Source: Bdellovibrio sp. ZAP7
GTDB taxonomy: Bacteria > Bdellovibrionota > Bdellovibrionia > Bdellovibrionales > Bdellovibrionaceae
Assembly (NCBI RefSeq): GCF_006874645.1
Contig: NZ_CP030082.1
Coordinates: 3,782,001-3,846,000, forward strand
Reading direction: 5' to 3'
Length of the DNA: 64,000 nucleotides
Under the pieces are notes generated by a model. It ran no database searches, was not told the DNA's origin, and saw only the letters and a list, made by a program, of their open reading frames with translations. This document shows, in pieces, positions 18,037-28,008 of the stretch. Numbering within the stretch: position 1 is the first letter of the stretch; each line of letters opens with the position of its first letter. The translations under genes were made by a program, and so were the position numbers.

Positions 18037-18232
18037 GAGCTTTGATAACGCCGAGATAGAACAATTCTTTCAATGTCCCTACTGCCGAACAGCTATATCA
18101 ATGTTGGTTGATATTTCAGAGCCAGGGCGTCAAACATACGTTGAAGACTGTGAAGTCTGCTGTAAGCCGATTCAAATCACTTACTCCGCTGATCAAGGTC
18201 GCTTAGTGGATTTTTCGGCTCATCGGATCTAA
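18017..18232 (+). CDS. CPXCG-type cysteine-rich zinc-ribbon protein
   Basis: A 71-residue protein starting at the ATG preceded by CGGAGGATTCT. It shows FQCPYCRTAISMLVDIS and EDCEVCCKPIQITY, the two cysteine pairs of the CPXCG (Cys_rich_CPXCG) family, expected to bind one zinc. Function of the family is unknown; it is often encoded beside photolyase or oxidoreductase genes. It overlaps the end of the photolyase frame by 20 bp. Confidence 0.9.
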   Translation: MSNPEFESFDNAEIEQFFQCPYCRTAISMLVDISEPGRQTYVEDCEVCCKPIQITYSADQGRLVDFSAHRI

Positions 18233-18311
18233 ACAACGTAATTACAAAACTTTAATTCCCAGGGCCTTTTGTAATTTTATTTAAATGCGTTTCTACAGAT
18301 AGACTAATCAC

Positions 18312-20706
<2,395 letters not shown>

Positions 20707-20752
20707 TCAAGAATTGATACCATATCAGATTATTTTTGTCTAAAACCGCCGT

Positions 20753-21670
20753 ATGCAGATGATCAAAAACCGCCTTGAAAAGAACTACAAGAAACTAAAA
20801 TCCTGGGCCGAGCGCGCAGGTATTCAGGCGTATCGCCTTTATGATCGCGACATCCCGGAATATCCGTTCATCGTGGATATCTATGGAGAGCATTTTTTGA
20901 TCTACGATAAGGGCGACAGCCGCGACGTCGAAAAGAACCATCTTCCTCACGTCGTCGAAGCTTTGCAGGCTCTTTTCAAAGCTGATGAGTCCAAGATCGT
21001 GATTAAAAAACGCGAGCGCCAAGAGGGCCTTAAGCAATACGAAAAATTGGATCAAAAAGATCAAACATTCACGGTGAAAGAGTCTCAAGCGACTTTCAAA
21101 GTTAACTTGTATGACTACCTGGATACGGGCTTGTTCTTAGATCACCGTCCCATGCGCCAAAAGATCTTTAAAACTGTAAACGGCAAAAAATTCTTGAACC
21201 TTTTCTGCTATACGGGCTCGGTCAGCGTTTTCGCGGCTTTGGCGGGAGCAAAAACCACCTCCGTCGACATGTCTCAGACTTATCTGGCCTGGGCTCAAGA
21301 GAACTTCGCGCTTAATAATATCCCTGCTGACCAACACAGCTTCATCAATGCCAACGTGCTTGAGTGGTTGGACCGAAACCAGGGAAAACCGGCTTTTGAC
21401 GTGATTTTTCTGGATCCTCCGACTTTTTCGAACTCTAAAAAAATGACCGATAGCTTTGATGTCGAACGCGACCAGGAATTGCTGGTGAACGAGTGTATGA
21501 GCATGCTGGAACCAGGCGGAGTTTTGTATTTCTCGAACAATAAACGCAAATTTCACCTGTCACCTGCAATTAAAGAGCAGTACAAGGTTCGCGACATCAC
21601 CGAGGAAAGCATCCCTCAGGATTTCCACGACAAGAAGATCCACGTCTGCTTCGAAATCCGCGCACTTTAG
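20753..21670 (+). CDS. RlmK-like rRNA methyltransferase
   Basis: A 305-residue SAM-dependent methyltransferase matching the C-terminal (RlmK) half of E. coli RlmKL: NRLEKNYKKLKSWAERAGIQAYRLYDRDIPEY at the N terminus, then FLDHRPMR, the SAM-binding LNLFCYTGSVSVFAA and catalytic FLDPPTFSNSKKM. RlmK makes m7G2069 in 23S rRNA; the stand-alone form is common outside gammaproteobacteria. An alternative ATG at 20759 is possible. It is convergent to nothing and followed by a GC-rich hairpin. Confidence 0.87.
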   Translation: MQMIKNRLEKNYKKLKSWAERAGIQAYRLYDRDIPEYPFIVDIYGEHFLIYDKGDSRDVEKNHLPHVVEALQALFKADESKIVIKKRERQEGLKQYEKLDQKDQTFTVKESQATFKVNLYDYLDTGLFLDHRPMRQKIFKTVNGKKFLNLFCYTGSVSVFAALAGAKTTSVDMSQTYLAWAQENFALNNIPADQHSFINANVLEWLDRNQGKPAFDVIFLDPPTFSNSKKMTDSFDVERDQELLVNECMSMLEPGGVLYFSNNKRKFHLSPAIKEQYKVRDITEESIPQDFHDKKIHVCFEIRAL

Positions 21671-21700
21671 TGTTTTCACTTAATTTTTTGATTTTCGCCC

Positions 21701-21725
21701 TGGGGGCAGATTTGTCTTGCCCCCA
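21701..21725 (+). terminator. GC-rich hairpin between rlmK-like gene and speDE
   Basis: An 8-bp stem TGGGGGCA/TGCCCCCA with a 9-nt loop, 31 bp after the methyltransferase stop and 66 bp before the speDE start. It lacks a T-run, so it could be a weak terminator or a leader structure of the polyamine gene. Confidence 0.4.
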
Positions 21726-21790
21726 ACCCCAAAAGGTCCTATTTACCCTTTAAATTTTAAGCACAATTTTAAACTTTGGAGGGCACGGAA

Positions 21791-23074
21791 TTGAATGCTT
21801 TAGGTCGCCATATTTTGGTTGAGTTCAGCGGATGTAACGCTGAGGTGTTAAACGACGTTTCTATCATCGAAAGAAGTATGATTGAGGCGGCACAAATCGC
21901 AGGTGCTACTGTGATCAACTCGACATTCCACCACTTTTCTCCGTGGGGAGTGAGCGGTGTGGTTGTTATCCAGGAAAGCCATTTGGCAATCCATACGTGG
22001 CCGGAATACAGATACGCAGCTGTGGATCTTTTCACATGCGGCGAAACTGTTGATCCTTGGGTTTCTTTTGAACACCTGAAAAAAGCATTCCAGGCAAATT
22101 ACTCTGCGATCGAAATGAATCGTGGTTCTTTGCACGTGATCCAAAAAACAGACTTCAAACCAAAAACGATGCGCGAAAAGCCTTCTTTCGATTTGTCGAA
22201 AGGCGTGCAGATCGAACGCAATGTTTGGTTCACTGACAAAGACGAAAACCAAGCTTTGTCTTTGCGCTACACCGGCGAAGTTTTGTTTGATGAAACAAAT
22301 CCGTTCCAACGCGTTCGCGTTTTGGATTCTTACTCTCACGGAAAATTCCTGGCGATCAATAACATGGTTATGTGTTCTGAGCGCGATGAATTCCATTACC
22401 ACGAGATGATCACTCATCCAGTGATGCAAACTCACGGTAAAGCTAAAAACGTTCTGGTTATCGGTGGTGGTGACGGCGGAACGATTCGTGAACTTTTCAA
22501 ATATGACGTTGATAAAGTAACGATGGTTGAAATCGACGAAGCGGTTGTTCGTGCTTCCAAACTTCATTTGCCAAAAATCGCTTCTGAATTCGGCAACCCG
22601 AAATTGAATCTTATTATCGGTGACGGCATTCAGTTCGTAAAAGACGCTGCTCCAAACTCTTACGATGTTATCATCGTTGATGGTTCGGACCCAGTAGGAC
22701 CAGCAGAAGGTTTGTTCACGGCTGAGTTCTATGCAAACTGCAAAACGGCATTGAAAGATGGCGGCATGGTGATCACTCAGGGTGAATCTCCAATGTTCCA
22801 TGAAGGCACGTTCGTTGAGCTTAATAAGTGCCTAAAAGGCATTTTTGGAGCAAACAGCGTTCACACTATGCTATTCCATGCAACGACTTACCCATCGGGT
22901 ATGTGGAGCTTGCAAATGGGTGTGAAAGGTTCTGCTCACCCAGCAACGGACTTTAACAAAGACAATGCGCGCCAATTTGCTAAGGCTAAGGGCTTGAAAT
23001 ACTACAATGAGGATTTGCACTCTGCAGCGTTCTCATTGCCGACATTCGTTAAGACGATGTTGGGCCAAAACTAA
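21791..23074 (+). CDS. fused S-adenosylmethionine decarboxylase-spermidine synthase
   Basis: The TTG at 21791 is the likely start: GGAGGG lies 7 nt upstream and translation then gives [15 protein letters not shown], the usual SpeD/SpeH N terminus. Residues 1-125 are the class 1B decarboxylase with the self-cleavage site [11 protein letters not shown] (Ser63 becomes the pyruvoyl group). Residues about 145-427 are spermidine synthase with [13 protein letters not shown] and [18 protein letters not shown]. One 427-residue chain thus makes decarboxylated SAM and uses it for aminopropyl transfer. Fusions of these two activities are known in some bacteria. Confidence 0.93.
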   Translation: MNALGRHILVEFSGCNAEVLNDVSIIERSMIEAAQIAGATVINSTFHHFSPWGVSGVVVIQESHLAIHTWPEYRYAAVDLFTCGETVDPWVSFEHLKKAFQANYSAIEMNRGSLHVIQKTDFKPKTMREKPSFDLSKGVQIERNVWFTDKDENQALSLRYTGEVLFDETNPFQRVRVLDSYSHGKFLAINNMVMCSERDEFHYHEMITHPVMQTHGKAKNVLVIGGGDGGTIRELFKYDVDKVTMVEIDEAVVRASKLHLPKIASEFGNPKLNLIIGDGIQFVKDAAPNSYDVIIVDGSDPVGPAEGLFTAEFYANCKTALKDGGMVITQGESPMFHEGTFVELNKCLKGIFGANSVHTMLFHATTYPSGMWSLQMGVKGSAHPATDFNKDNARQFAKAKGLKYYNEDLHSAAFSLPTFVKTMLGQN

Positions 23075-23094
23075 GATCACCAAATGTCTCTTAG

Positions 23095-23120
23095 GGACTC
23101 CGTCACATTGGGCGGAGTCC
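23095..23120 (+). terminator. hairpin after speDE
   Basis: An 8-bp stem GGACTCCG/CGGAGTCC with a 10-nt loop begins 20 bp after the speDE stop. The T-run is poor. Confidence 0.5.
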
Positions 23121-23179
23121 TGTACAATTCTAAAAAGATAGACCGTCTTCCATTTTCAATATAGTTTCATTAAGGATTC

Positions 23180-23196
23180 CTCCGACCCGGTCGGAG
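23180..23196. promoter_or_regulatory. 17-bp palindrome in the sodB leader, candidate operator
   Basis: CTCCGAC CCG GTCGGAG, 7-bp perfect arms, lies 23 bp before the superoxide dismutase ATG and just downstream of a TATAGT box (23160-23165). The position suits an operator or leader hairpin; the factor is unknown. Confidence 0.4.
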
Positions 23197-23218
23197 ATTA
23201 GAAACAGGAGACGGTTAA

Positions 23219-23839
23219 ATGTTCAAACTTCCTACACTTCCGTATGCAAAAACTGATTTGGCTCCTTTGTTCAACGAAGAACAAATGACTTATCACTATG
23301 ACAAACATCACAAAGCTTATATCGACAATTTGAATAAAGCGATGGAGACAGACTCTTCTTTGAAAGGTAAATCCCTTGAAGAGATCGTTCTTTCTTCTTC
23401 TGGCGGTAACTTCAATAACTCGGCTCAAGCTTGGAACCACACGTTCTATTGGTTCAACATGGCTCCAGTAGGCAAAGGCGGTAAAGCTTCTGCTGACCTT
23501 GAAACTGCAATCAAACGCGACTTCGGTTCAATGGACGAGTTGAAAGCTAAGTTCGTTGACGGTGGTATGAAAACTTTCGGTTCTGGTTGGATCTGGTTGT
23601 GCACAGATGCTTCTGGCAAACTAAGCCTGGTATCTACTTCTAACGCTGCAGTTCCATTCACTAACAACGGCCCAGCTCCAATTATGGTTGCTGACGTTTG
23701 GGAACACGCTTACTACGTAGATTACCGCAACCTTCGCCTTAAATACCTAGAAACTTTCTGGTCACAAGTAAACTGGGATTTCGTATCTCAATGTTACGCC
23801 TCCAAAAAAGTTCAAGATTTAACGAAAGCAATGACATAG
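23219..23839 (+). CDS. superoxide dismutase (Fe/Mn family)
   Basis: Disproportionates superoxide. The 206-residue protein shows all four metal ligands: His26 (MTYHYDKHH), His74 (AWNHTFYW), Asp159 and His163 (DVWEHAYYVDY). The sequence style is closer to the iron type (SodB), but metal choice cannot be settled by eye. It has no signal peptide, so it is cytosolic. CAGGAG precedes the ATG. The stop codon overlaps the first base pairs of a dispersed repeat (23838-23860). Confidence 0.94.
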   Translation: MFKLPTLPYAKTDLAPLFNEEQMTYHYDKHHKAYIDNLNKAMETDSSLKGKSLEEIVLSSSGGNFNNSAQAWNHTFYWFNMAPVGKGGKASADLETAIKRDFGSMDELKAKFVDGGMKTFGSGWIWLCTDASGKLSLVSTSNAAVPFTNNGPAPIMVADVWEHAYYVDYRNLRLKYLETFWSQVNWDFVSQCYASKKVQDLTKAMT

Positions 23840-23860
23840 GTAACAGTTCCCTTTTCGGAA
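23838..23860. repeat. dispersed repeat, copy 1 (one arm)
   Basis: A 23-bp stretch beginning AGGTAACAGTTCCCTTTTCG is identical to 24498-24520. It begins inside the sodB stop codon. The opposite arm is degenerate here (only CAAAAGG is retained at about 23873-23879). Confidence 0.7.
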
Positions 23861-23899
23861 CGCGATGCATTTCAAAAGGTACGGACTTACTTTGTCCAA

Positions 23900-23926
23900 A
23901 AAAGGGAGCTGATGAAGCTCCCTTTT
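23900..23926 (+). terminator. rho-independent terminator of the superoxide dismutase gene
   Basis: An 11-bp stem AAAAGGGAGCT/AGCTCCCTTTT with a 5-nt loop runs into a T-run (TTTTTTTA). Confidence 0.88.
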
Positions 23927-24086
23927 TTTATTTGTTTTGCCCCAGCTAAGAGACTGGGCACGACAACTGACATGTCGGCACCTTGCGAAAGCCCGGTCTG
24001 CAGTTACTTTCCTTTCATACAACAGTTCCCTACTTGTTGCTTCTCACCGTTGTTCCACAATAGAGGCAACCGTAAGGAGGTTCTTT

Positions 24087-24491
24087 ATGAAAACCTTGAT
24101 CGCACTTTTGCTGGCCAGCACATTCTCGTGGGGTGCTTATGCGGCTCCTTCTCATACATTTATGAAAAGTCCCATGCACGCCACCGAGGAAGTCGCGATT
24201 GACTATGATTTCGGTGAAGTCACCGTAGGTAACGGCGCTTCACAAACTTGGGAGTTCACAGCTCCAGATGATGCCGCAGTTTATATTAGCAGCATCACAA
24301 TAACTGGTGACGACTACTGGGCAGATACTGACTGCCTAGGAAAATTAGATGCCACCTACTCATGCACTTTCACACTGTACTTCGTCCCTGCTAAAGAAGG
24401 CGAAGCCATGGGCACTGTGAAAATCATGACCAATATGGATAACGTTACAATCAATGCCAAAGCTAAAGGCATGGCCGCCCCCGCTCAGTAA
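24087..24491 (+). CDS. small exported Ig-like (choice-of-anchor-type) protein
   Basis: The start at 24087 has AAGGAGG 7 nt upstream. The 134-residue product has a signal peptide (1-19, ending AYA) and one beta-sandwich-like domain (about 35-128): FGEVTVGNGASQTWEF opens it, a Cys pair (Cys in DTDCLG and YSCTF) lies in the middle and MTNMDNVTINAKAKG closes it. This resembles single Ig-like or choice-of-anchor domains of cell-surface proteins. Function unknown. It ends 7 bp before repeat copy 2. Confidence 0.75.
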   Translation: MKTLIALLLASTFSWGAYAAPSHTFMKSPMHATEEVAIDYDFGEVTVGNGASQTWEFTAPDDAAVYISSITITGDDYWADTDCLGKLDATYSCTFTLYFVPAKEGEAMGTVKIMTNMDNVTINAKAKGMAAPAQ

Positions 24492-24497
24492 AAACAC

Positions 24498-24562
24498 AGG
24501 TAACAGTTCCCTTTTCGGAATGCCCTGCAGTACGAAAAGGGAACTGTTACCTACTGTTACCT
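24498..24562. repeat. dispersed repeat, copy 2, with perfect 20-bp inverted arms
   Basis: AGGTAACAGTTCCCTTTTCG (24498-24517) and its exact reverse complement (24533-24552) enclose a 15-nt loop containing CTGCAG. The last 10 bp of the right arm (ACTGTTACCT) is duplicated in tandem at 24553-24562. It lies between two convergent genes, supplies the stop codon of the flavodoxin-fold gene on the minus strand, and may act as a terminator. Confidence 0.8.
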
Positions 24563-25142
24563 ACTTAAACCATTTCCTGCGTGGATCTTTTTTATCCACC
24601 GGCCAAGTTGTCCAGGACACTTTCATTTCCATCGCGGCTTTTAGATTTGCTAAAATCAACTCGGCATCTTCGATTTGCCAGAAATCTTTGGCATGCGTGT
24701 TCTTATTTTTAAGGGCTATGTCAGACACCAATGAGTAAACCATTCCACTCATCGGTGGGATTAAGAATCCCATCGTGCTTAAAACGCCTTGAAGACGTGA
24801 CAGAACGGACTTACCACCCACCGAGTGCATCAACACCATGACCGCGCAAGGTTTACCCATTACGGCGGGTGTGGCTTCCATATCGGTCATTTCTTCCAAA
24901 AGTCTTTGCATTGGACTCCCCCATGAGTCCCAGTAGGTACCAGTCACAAAAATCACTCCATCACAGGCAGAGATTTTCTTTTTTAATCCCGCGTTCGGTG
25001 ATGTTCGTGCAAGATGAACAACTTCAAAGTTAAAATCTTTTTTGAGTTTGCTCACCTTTTTAATGAAAGCGGCACAATTGCCTTTTTCTCCGGAAGGACT
25101 TCCATTCAAAACCAATACTGATCTTATAGTTTTATTTTTCAT
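24561..25142 (-). CDS. NAD(P)H-dependent FMN reductase / flavodoxin-fold protein
   Basis: A 193-residue flavodoxin-like protein. SVLVLNGSPSGEKGNCAAFI carries the phosphate-binding loop (NGSP..GN) for FMN, and DGVIFVTGTYWDSWGSPMQRLLEEM is the family's second flavin-contact region. Such enzymes reduce quinones, flavins or iron complexes in the cytosol. The stop codon TAG lies within the tail of the dispersed repeat. It is divergent from the porin-like gene, with two palindromes between them. Confidence 0.85.
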   Translation of the reverse strand: MKNKTIRSVLVLNGSPSGEKGNCAAFIKKVSKLKKDFNFEVVHLARTSPNAGLKKKISACDGVIFVTGTYWDSWGSPMQRLLEEMTDMEATPAVMGKPCAVMVLMHSVGGKSVLSRLQGVLSTMGFLIPPMSGMVYSLVSDIALKNKNTHAKDFWQIEDAELILANLKAAMEMKVSWTTWPVDKKDPRRKWFK

Positions 25143-25221
25143 TTCTCACACTCACTCACCGAACAACACCAAACGTTCCACTGATATTCAGGCGCTCTTC
25201 GGAACATTTGTCGACATCATA

Positions 25222-25257
25222 ACCATCAATTGATGGTGAAATTTTATGTCTAGACAT
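25222..25257. promoter_or_regulatory. two perfect palindromes in a divergent intergenic region
   Basis: ACCATCAATTGATGGT (25222-25237, 16 bp) and ATGTCTAGACAT (25246-25257, 12 bp) are both perfect palindromes, 8 bp apart. They sit between the flavodoxin-fold gene and the porin-like gene and are candidate operators for an unknown regulator. Confidence 0.5.
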
Positions 25258-25360
25258 TAAGTGCACGCAACAATCAGATCGTACCTTCGTTAAAATTATT
25301 CTGACTGCTCTTGGTACGCAACTTGAAATCAAACCTACCATCAACGTTAAAGGAGAACAT

Positions 25361-26701
25361 ATGACGATAAGTAAAAAAAGGTCTTTCAAAAATATCATGA
25401 TGAGCGCGATGCTGTTGGTAAGTTCGGCGAGCCACGCGCAAAGCTCGTATTTCAATCAGGCTCCTCACAGCACTAACGAAGATTTAGAGTGCTATCTTGA
25501 GGGAGGTGTTCTTGCCAAAGGTGTTTGCGTCGCAGCCACCGTTACTGGTCAAGTTGCCGCTGTATTAAATAATGATCTGCGCAAGCATGGGGGTAACGAA
25601 ACCTCCATGGGCGACACAGTTATTGAAGGTGACGCGAAGGTTTCCAATAATATTGCCAATTCTCGTATTAAACAGATCTTTATCACAGTTAGCGCGATTC
25701 CGAAAAACCAGGTGCTCGACTATAATGAAAAAGGGCGACAAAACTTTCATAATGCCAATCGCATGCGCGCAGATGGCTACGTAGATCGTCCATGGTTCCT
25801 AGGGGCCATTGGTGCCAATATCGATATTAGCAAATCCCAAGATGTCACGATCCTTGCCGGAAGTTTTGCGGCCAGCGGTCTTGCGCCGTTGGAAGGAAAA
25901 CCAAGTCGCTATTATATGACAGCGCCTTATGGAATCCAGGTTCGGTATGATCAAGGAATTCAAATGAACTATGAATTGAAAGAGGAACTCGACCGCGTTC
26001 TGTTGGCTTCTTTCTCGGTCATCGATGGTGATGGCGTAAAGGGTGAATCCAATATCACTCCATTTGATTCTCGTGCGAATTCATACCCTTCTGCTGCGGG
26101 CACCATGGAAATGCGCATTACCAATGCACTTCGCAAGGTTTACTCTAAAAGCTCCCCTTATCTTAAAAATCACGACCTTTACATTGGTGTCACGGGATCT
26201 CGTGGAGACACTGGCAGCTATCCTAAGCAAAAACGCGTGCAAGATGATCTGACAACTTATTTGGGCTATATGTTCACTTCCAGTAAAGGTCAGGCCGAGG
26301 TTCGCGTGTTTAGATCGCAATTTGTGCGCAATCCCGAAGGCAATGGCGATGGTACTCACACCAATCTTGTTCACTCCAATGCAACCGGTGCCGAAGTTGC
26401 TTATCGCGGGCTTGAAGCTGGCGCATGTACTTGGGATTTTTACTACAACCAACACGTTTTTGATTCTGAGGCCAACGACGGAGAGTTCACTTCAGGAAAT
26501 GTGCGCGGTCTAAAAGGCTGGACGCTAGGTTCTGCCTGCCGGAATCTTTTGGGAGTTAAAAACCTAACTATCGGAGTTGAATACGGCGAGGCCACACCGA
26601 AATATAAATCGGGATCTAAAGCAACGACGATGGCTTTCGGTGGGAAGCAATTCAATCTGACTTTCAGCTATAAATTCGGACTAAAACGTAATTACAACTA
26701 A
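25361..26701 (+). CDS. outer-membrane beta-barrel (porin-like) protein
   Basis: The 446-residue protein has a signal peptide (to about residue 27, SSASHAQ), then many amphipathic alternating strands and a C-terminal strand NLTFSYKFGLKRNYN; aromatic-rich last strands are typical of barrels. Cysteines at ECYLEGGVLAKGVCV and ACTWDF/SACRN may pair. No specific porin family is recognised. The upstream gap holds two palindromes, and AAAGGAG precedes the ATG. A polysaccharide- or ion-specific barrel is possible. Confidence 0.7.
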   Translation: MTISKKRSFKNIMMSAMLLVSSASHAQSSYFNQAPHSTNEDLECYLEGGVLAKGVCVAATVTGQVAAVLNNDLRKHGGNETSMGDTVIEGDAKVSNNIANSRIKQIFITVSAIPKNQVLDYNEKGRQNFHNANRMRADGYVDRPWFLGAIGANIDISKSQDVTILAGSFAASGLAPLEGKPSRYYMTAPYGIQVRYDQGIQMNYELKEELDRVLLASFSVIDGDGVKGESNITPFDSRANSYPSAAGTMEMRITNALRKVYSKSSPYLKNHDLYIGVTGSRGDTGSYPKQKRVQDDLTTYLGYMFTSSKGQAEVRVFRSQFVRNPEGNGDGTHTNLVHSNATGAEVAYRGLEAGACTWDFYYNQHVFDSEANDGEFTSGNVRGLKGWTLGSACRNLLGVKNLTIGVEYGEATPKYKSGSKATTMAFGGKQFNLTFSYKFGLKRNYN

Positions 26702-26713
26702 GCTCGAAAAAGA

Positions 26714-26736
26714 AGGCGCCCGATTTGAGGGCGCCT
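26714..26736 (+). terminator. hairpin after porin-like gene
   Basis: A perfect 8-bp stem AGGCGCCC/GGGCGCCT with a 7-nt loop begins 13 bp after the stop. It has no T-run on either side, apart from an A-rich left flank. Confidence 0.6.
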
Positions 26737-26789
26737 GTTCATGGAGGGATATTGGGAAAAGGACCGCATGATTTAACTAACAATCACCA

Positions 26790-27320
26790 TCAACCTGCCT
26801 CCTTTGCGGAAGAACCGGAACCATCTGTGTCCCGGTATAAGTTTTGAAAAAAAGGAGCTCGGCGTGGACGGTCTGTAATAACAATATTGTTAATCACATC
26901 CTGTACACCGGAGAGCTCCCATGCCGAGCCGACTGCTAAAGCTTTTAATCTTGGGCGGAATACTTCGCCTTCTAGGGTGACAACGCCGTCTTCAACAAAG
27001 ACTTCGATATGTTCCCCACCGATCATGACAAATTCTTCCATAGCTTCCAGGATCAACTTCTTTAGCTCTTCATCGGAGCGATAATAGTCAGATGGAACCA
27101 CAATGCGGTCTTCTATAGACCATACCCCTTCAAAATCGGAGACGAGTTCCAGAGCTGCCATTTTTTTATATGATGTATCGCAACTGCCTGTAACAATCAC
27201 GGAACATCCGCGCACAATCACATCGAAGTCGGCGGGACTCACTCGTTTATCCCATTTTAATCGCTCGCAGATTTTTGCTCTGAGATCGGTTTCAACTGGT
27301 TTGTTTTTATGAGAACCCAT
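26790..27320 (-). CDS. double BON-domain protein
   Basis: The 176-residue protein has two BON domains: about 13-75 (LRAKICERLKWDKRV...DVIVRGCSVIVTGSCDTSYKK) and about 85-148 (ELKKLILEAMEEF...IEVFVEDGVVTLEGEVFRP). BON domains bind phospholipid or associate with envelope stress. Unlike most, this one has no signal peptide, so it is probably cytosolic. It lies 84 bp downstream of a ribosome-hibernation factor gene on the same strand, opposite a LysR regulator. Confidence 0.85.
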   Translation of the reverse strand: MGSHKNKPVETDLRAKICERLKWDKRVSPADFDVIVRGCSVIVTGSCDTSYKKMAALELVSDFEGVWSIEDRIVVPSDYYRSDEELKKLILEAMEEFVMIGGEHIEVFVEDGVVTLEGEVFRPRLKALAVGSAWELSGVQDVINNIVITDRPRRAPFFQNLYRDTDGSGSSAKEAG

Positions 27321-27403
27321 CGGCCAACTCCTTTCTGATTGCTCGGTTAATTGTTTAATAACTCATTCTATTTAATTTTCATTCCCATCTCTCCAAACTG
27401 GGA

Positions 27404-27805
27404 TTACCACCCAGTTTGGTTTTCTGCCATCAACTGGGATTCTTCCTCAGTTGGGAAATAATTCAGCATCGGATCATGTCGACGATGCATGGCTTTTTTA
27501 GAAGAACGGCGACGCAAAACAGATTTCAAAGAGTCTACGGTTTGCATCACGGCTTTTTTGAAACTGTCATTTGATTTGGCAATTTTAATTACCGCTTTCG
27601 AATGAGTGGGTTTCAAAATAACCTCGCAAGTATAACTTGGTTTGCGAGCGTGAGTGCGATGTCTTGTAGTTTCGACTCTCACGGTGAGGTGAGCAGCACT
27701 ATCGTACTTGAAGAAATCTTCAATGGAGGCTTCCACTTTTTCAAGTAAGTAAGCTTCAAGGTTTTCTGTACGTGTGATGTCTCTGTAGTAGATGTCTGTT
27801 TGCAT
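27404..27805 (-). CDS. ribosome hibernation promoting factor family (HPF/RaiA)
   Basis: The 133-residue protein matches the HPF/YfiA N-terminal domain: DITRTENLEAYLLEKVEASIEDFF, then a strand HLTVRVETTRHRTHARKPSYTCEVIL and the C-terminal helix AVMQTVDSLKSVLRRRSSKK. It binds the 30S decoding region and inactivates or protects ribosomes in stationary or stress states. It lacks the C-terminal dimerisation domain of long HPF. AAGGAGG lies upstream of the ATG. For a predator with a non-growing attack phase, a hibernation role is plausible but inferred. Confidence 0.85.
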   Translation of the reverse strand: MQTDIYYRDITRTENLEAYLLEKVEASIEDFFKYDSAAHLTVRVETTRHRTHARKPSYTCEVILKPTHSKAVIKIAKSNDSFKKAVMQTVDSLKSVLRRRSSKKAMHRRHDPMLNYFPTEEESQLMAENQTGW

Positions 27806-27850
27806 ATCTACCTCCTTGTTCTTTCATTATCGCTGAGACCCAACAATTCT

Positions 27851-27867
27851 TTAAATATATAATTTAA
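27851..27867. promoter_or_regulatory. candidate LysR operator
   Basis: TTAAAT-ATATA-ATTTAA, a perfect interrupted palindrome containing a T-N11-A core, lies between the divergent hibernation-factor and LysR genes. This is the shape of LysR-type binding sites. Confidence 0.4.
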
Positions 27868-28008
27868 ATGACATACATAAGTTAAAGTTATAGGTTCAGT
27901 CTGGGCCCGATGGAATTCCCTAATGCTCTTGGACAGTTGGGCGACCGATGTCGTGGTCCGGGTTCCAAAGTGGAGCCAAATTTCGTCTCTAAAACCGGGT
28001 GGTAATTT

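Noticed and set aside
21848-22801. 317-codon minus-strand frame antisense to speDE
   Set aside because: The plus-strand fusion explains the sequence with catalytic motifs; the antisense frame is a shadow from codon bias.
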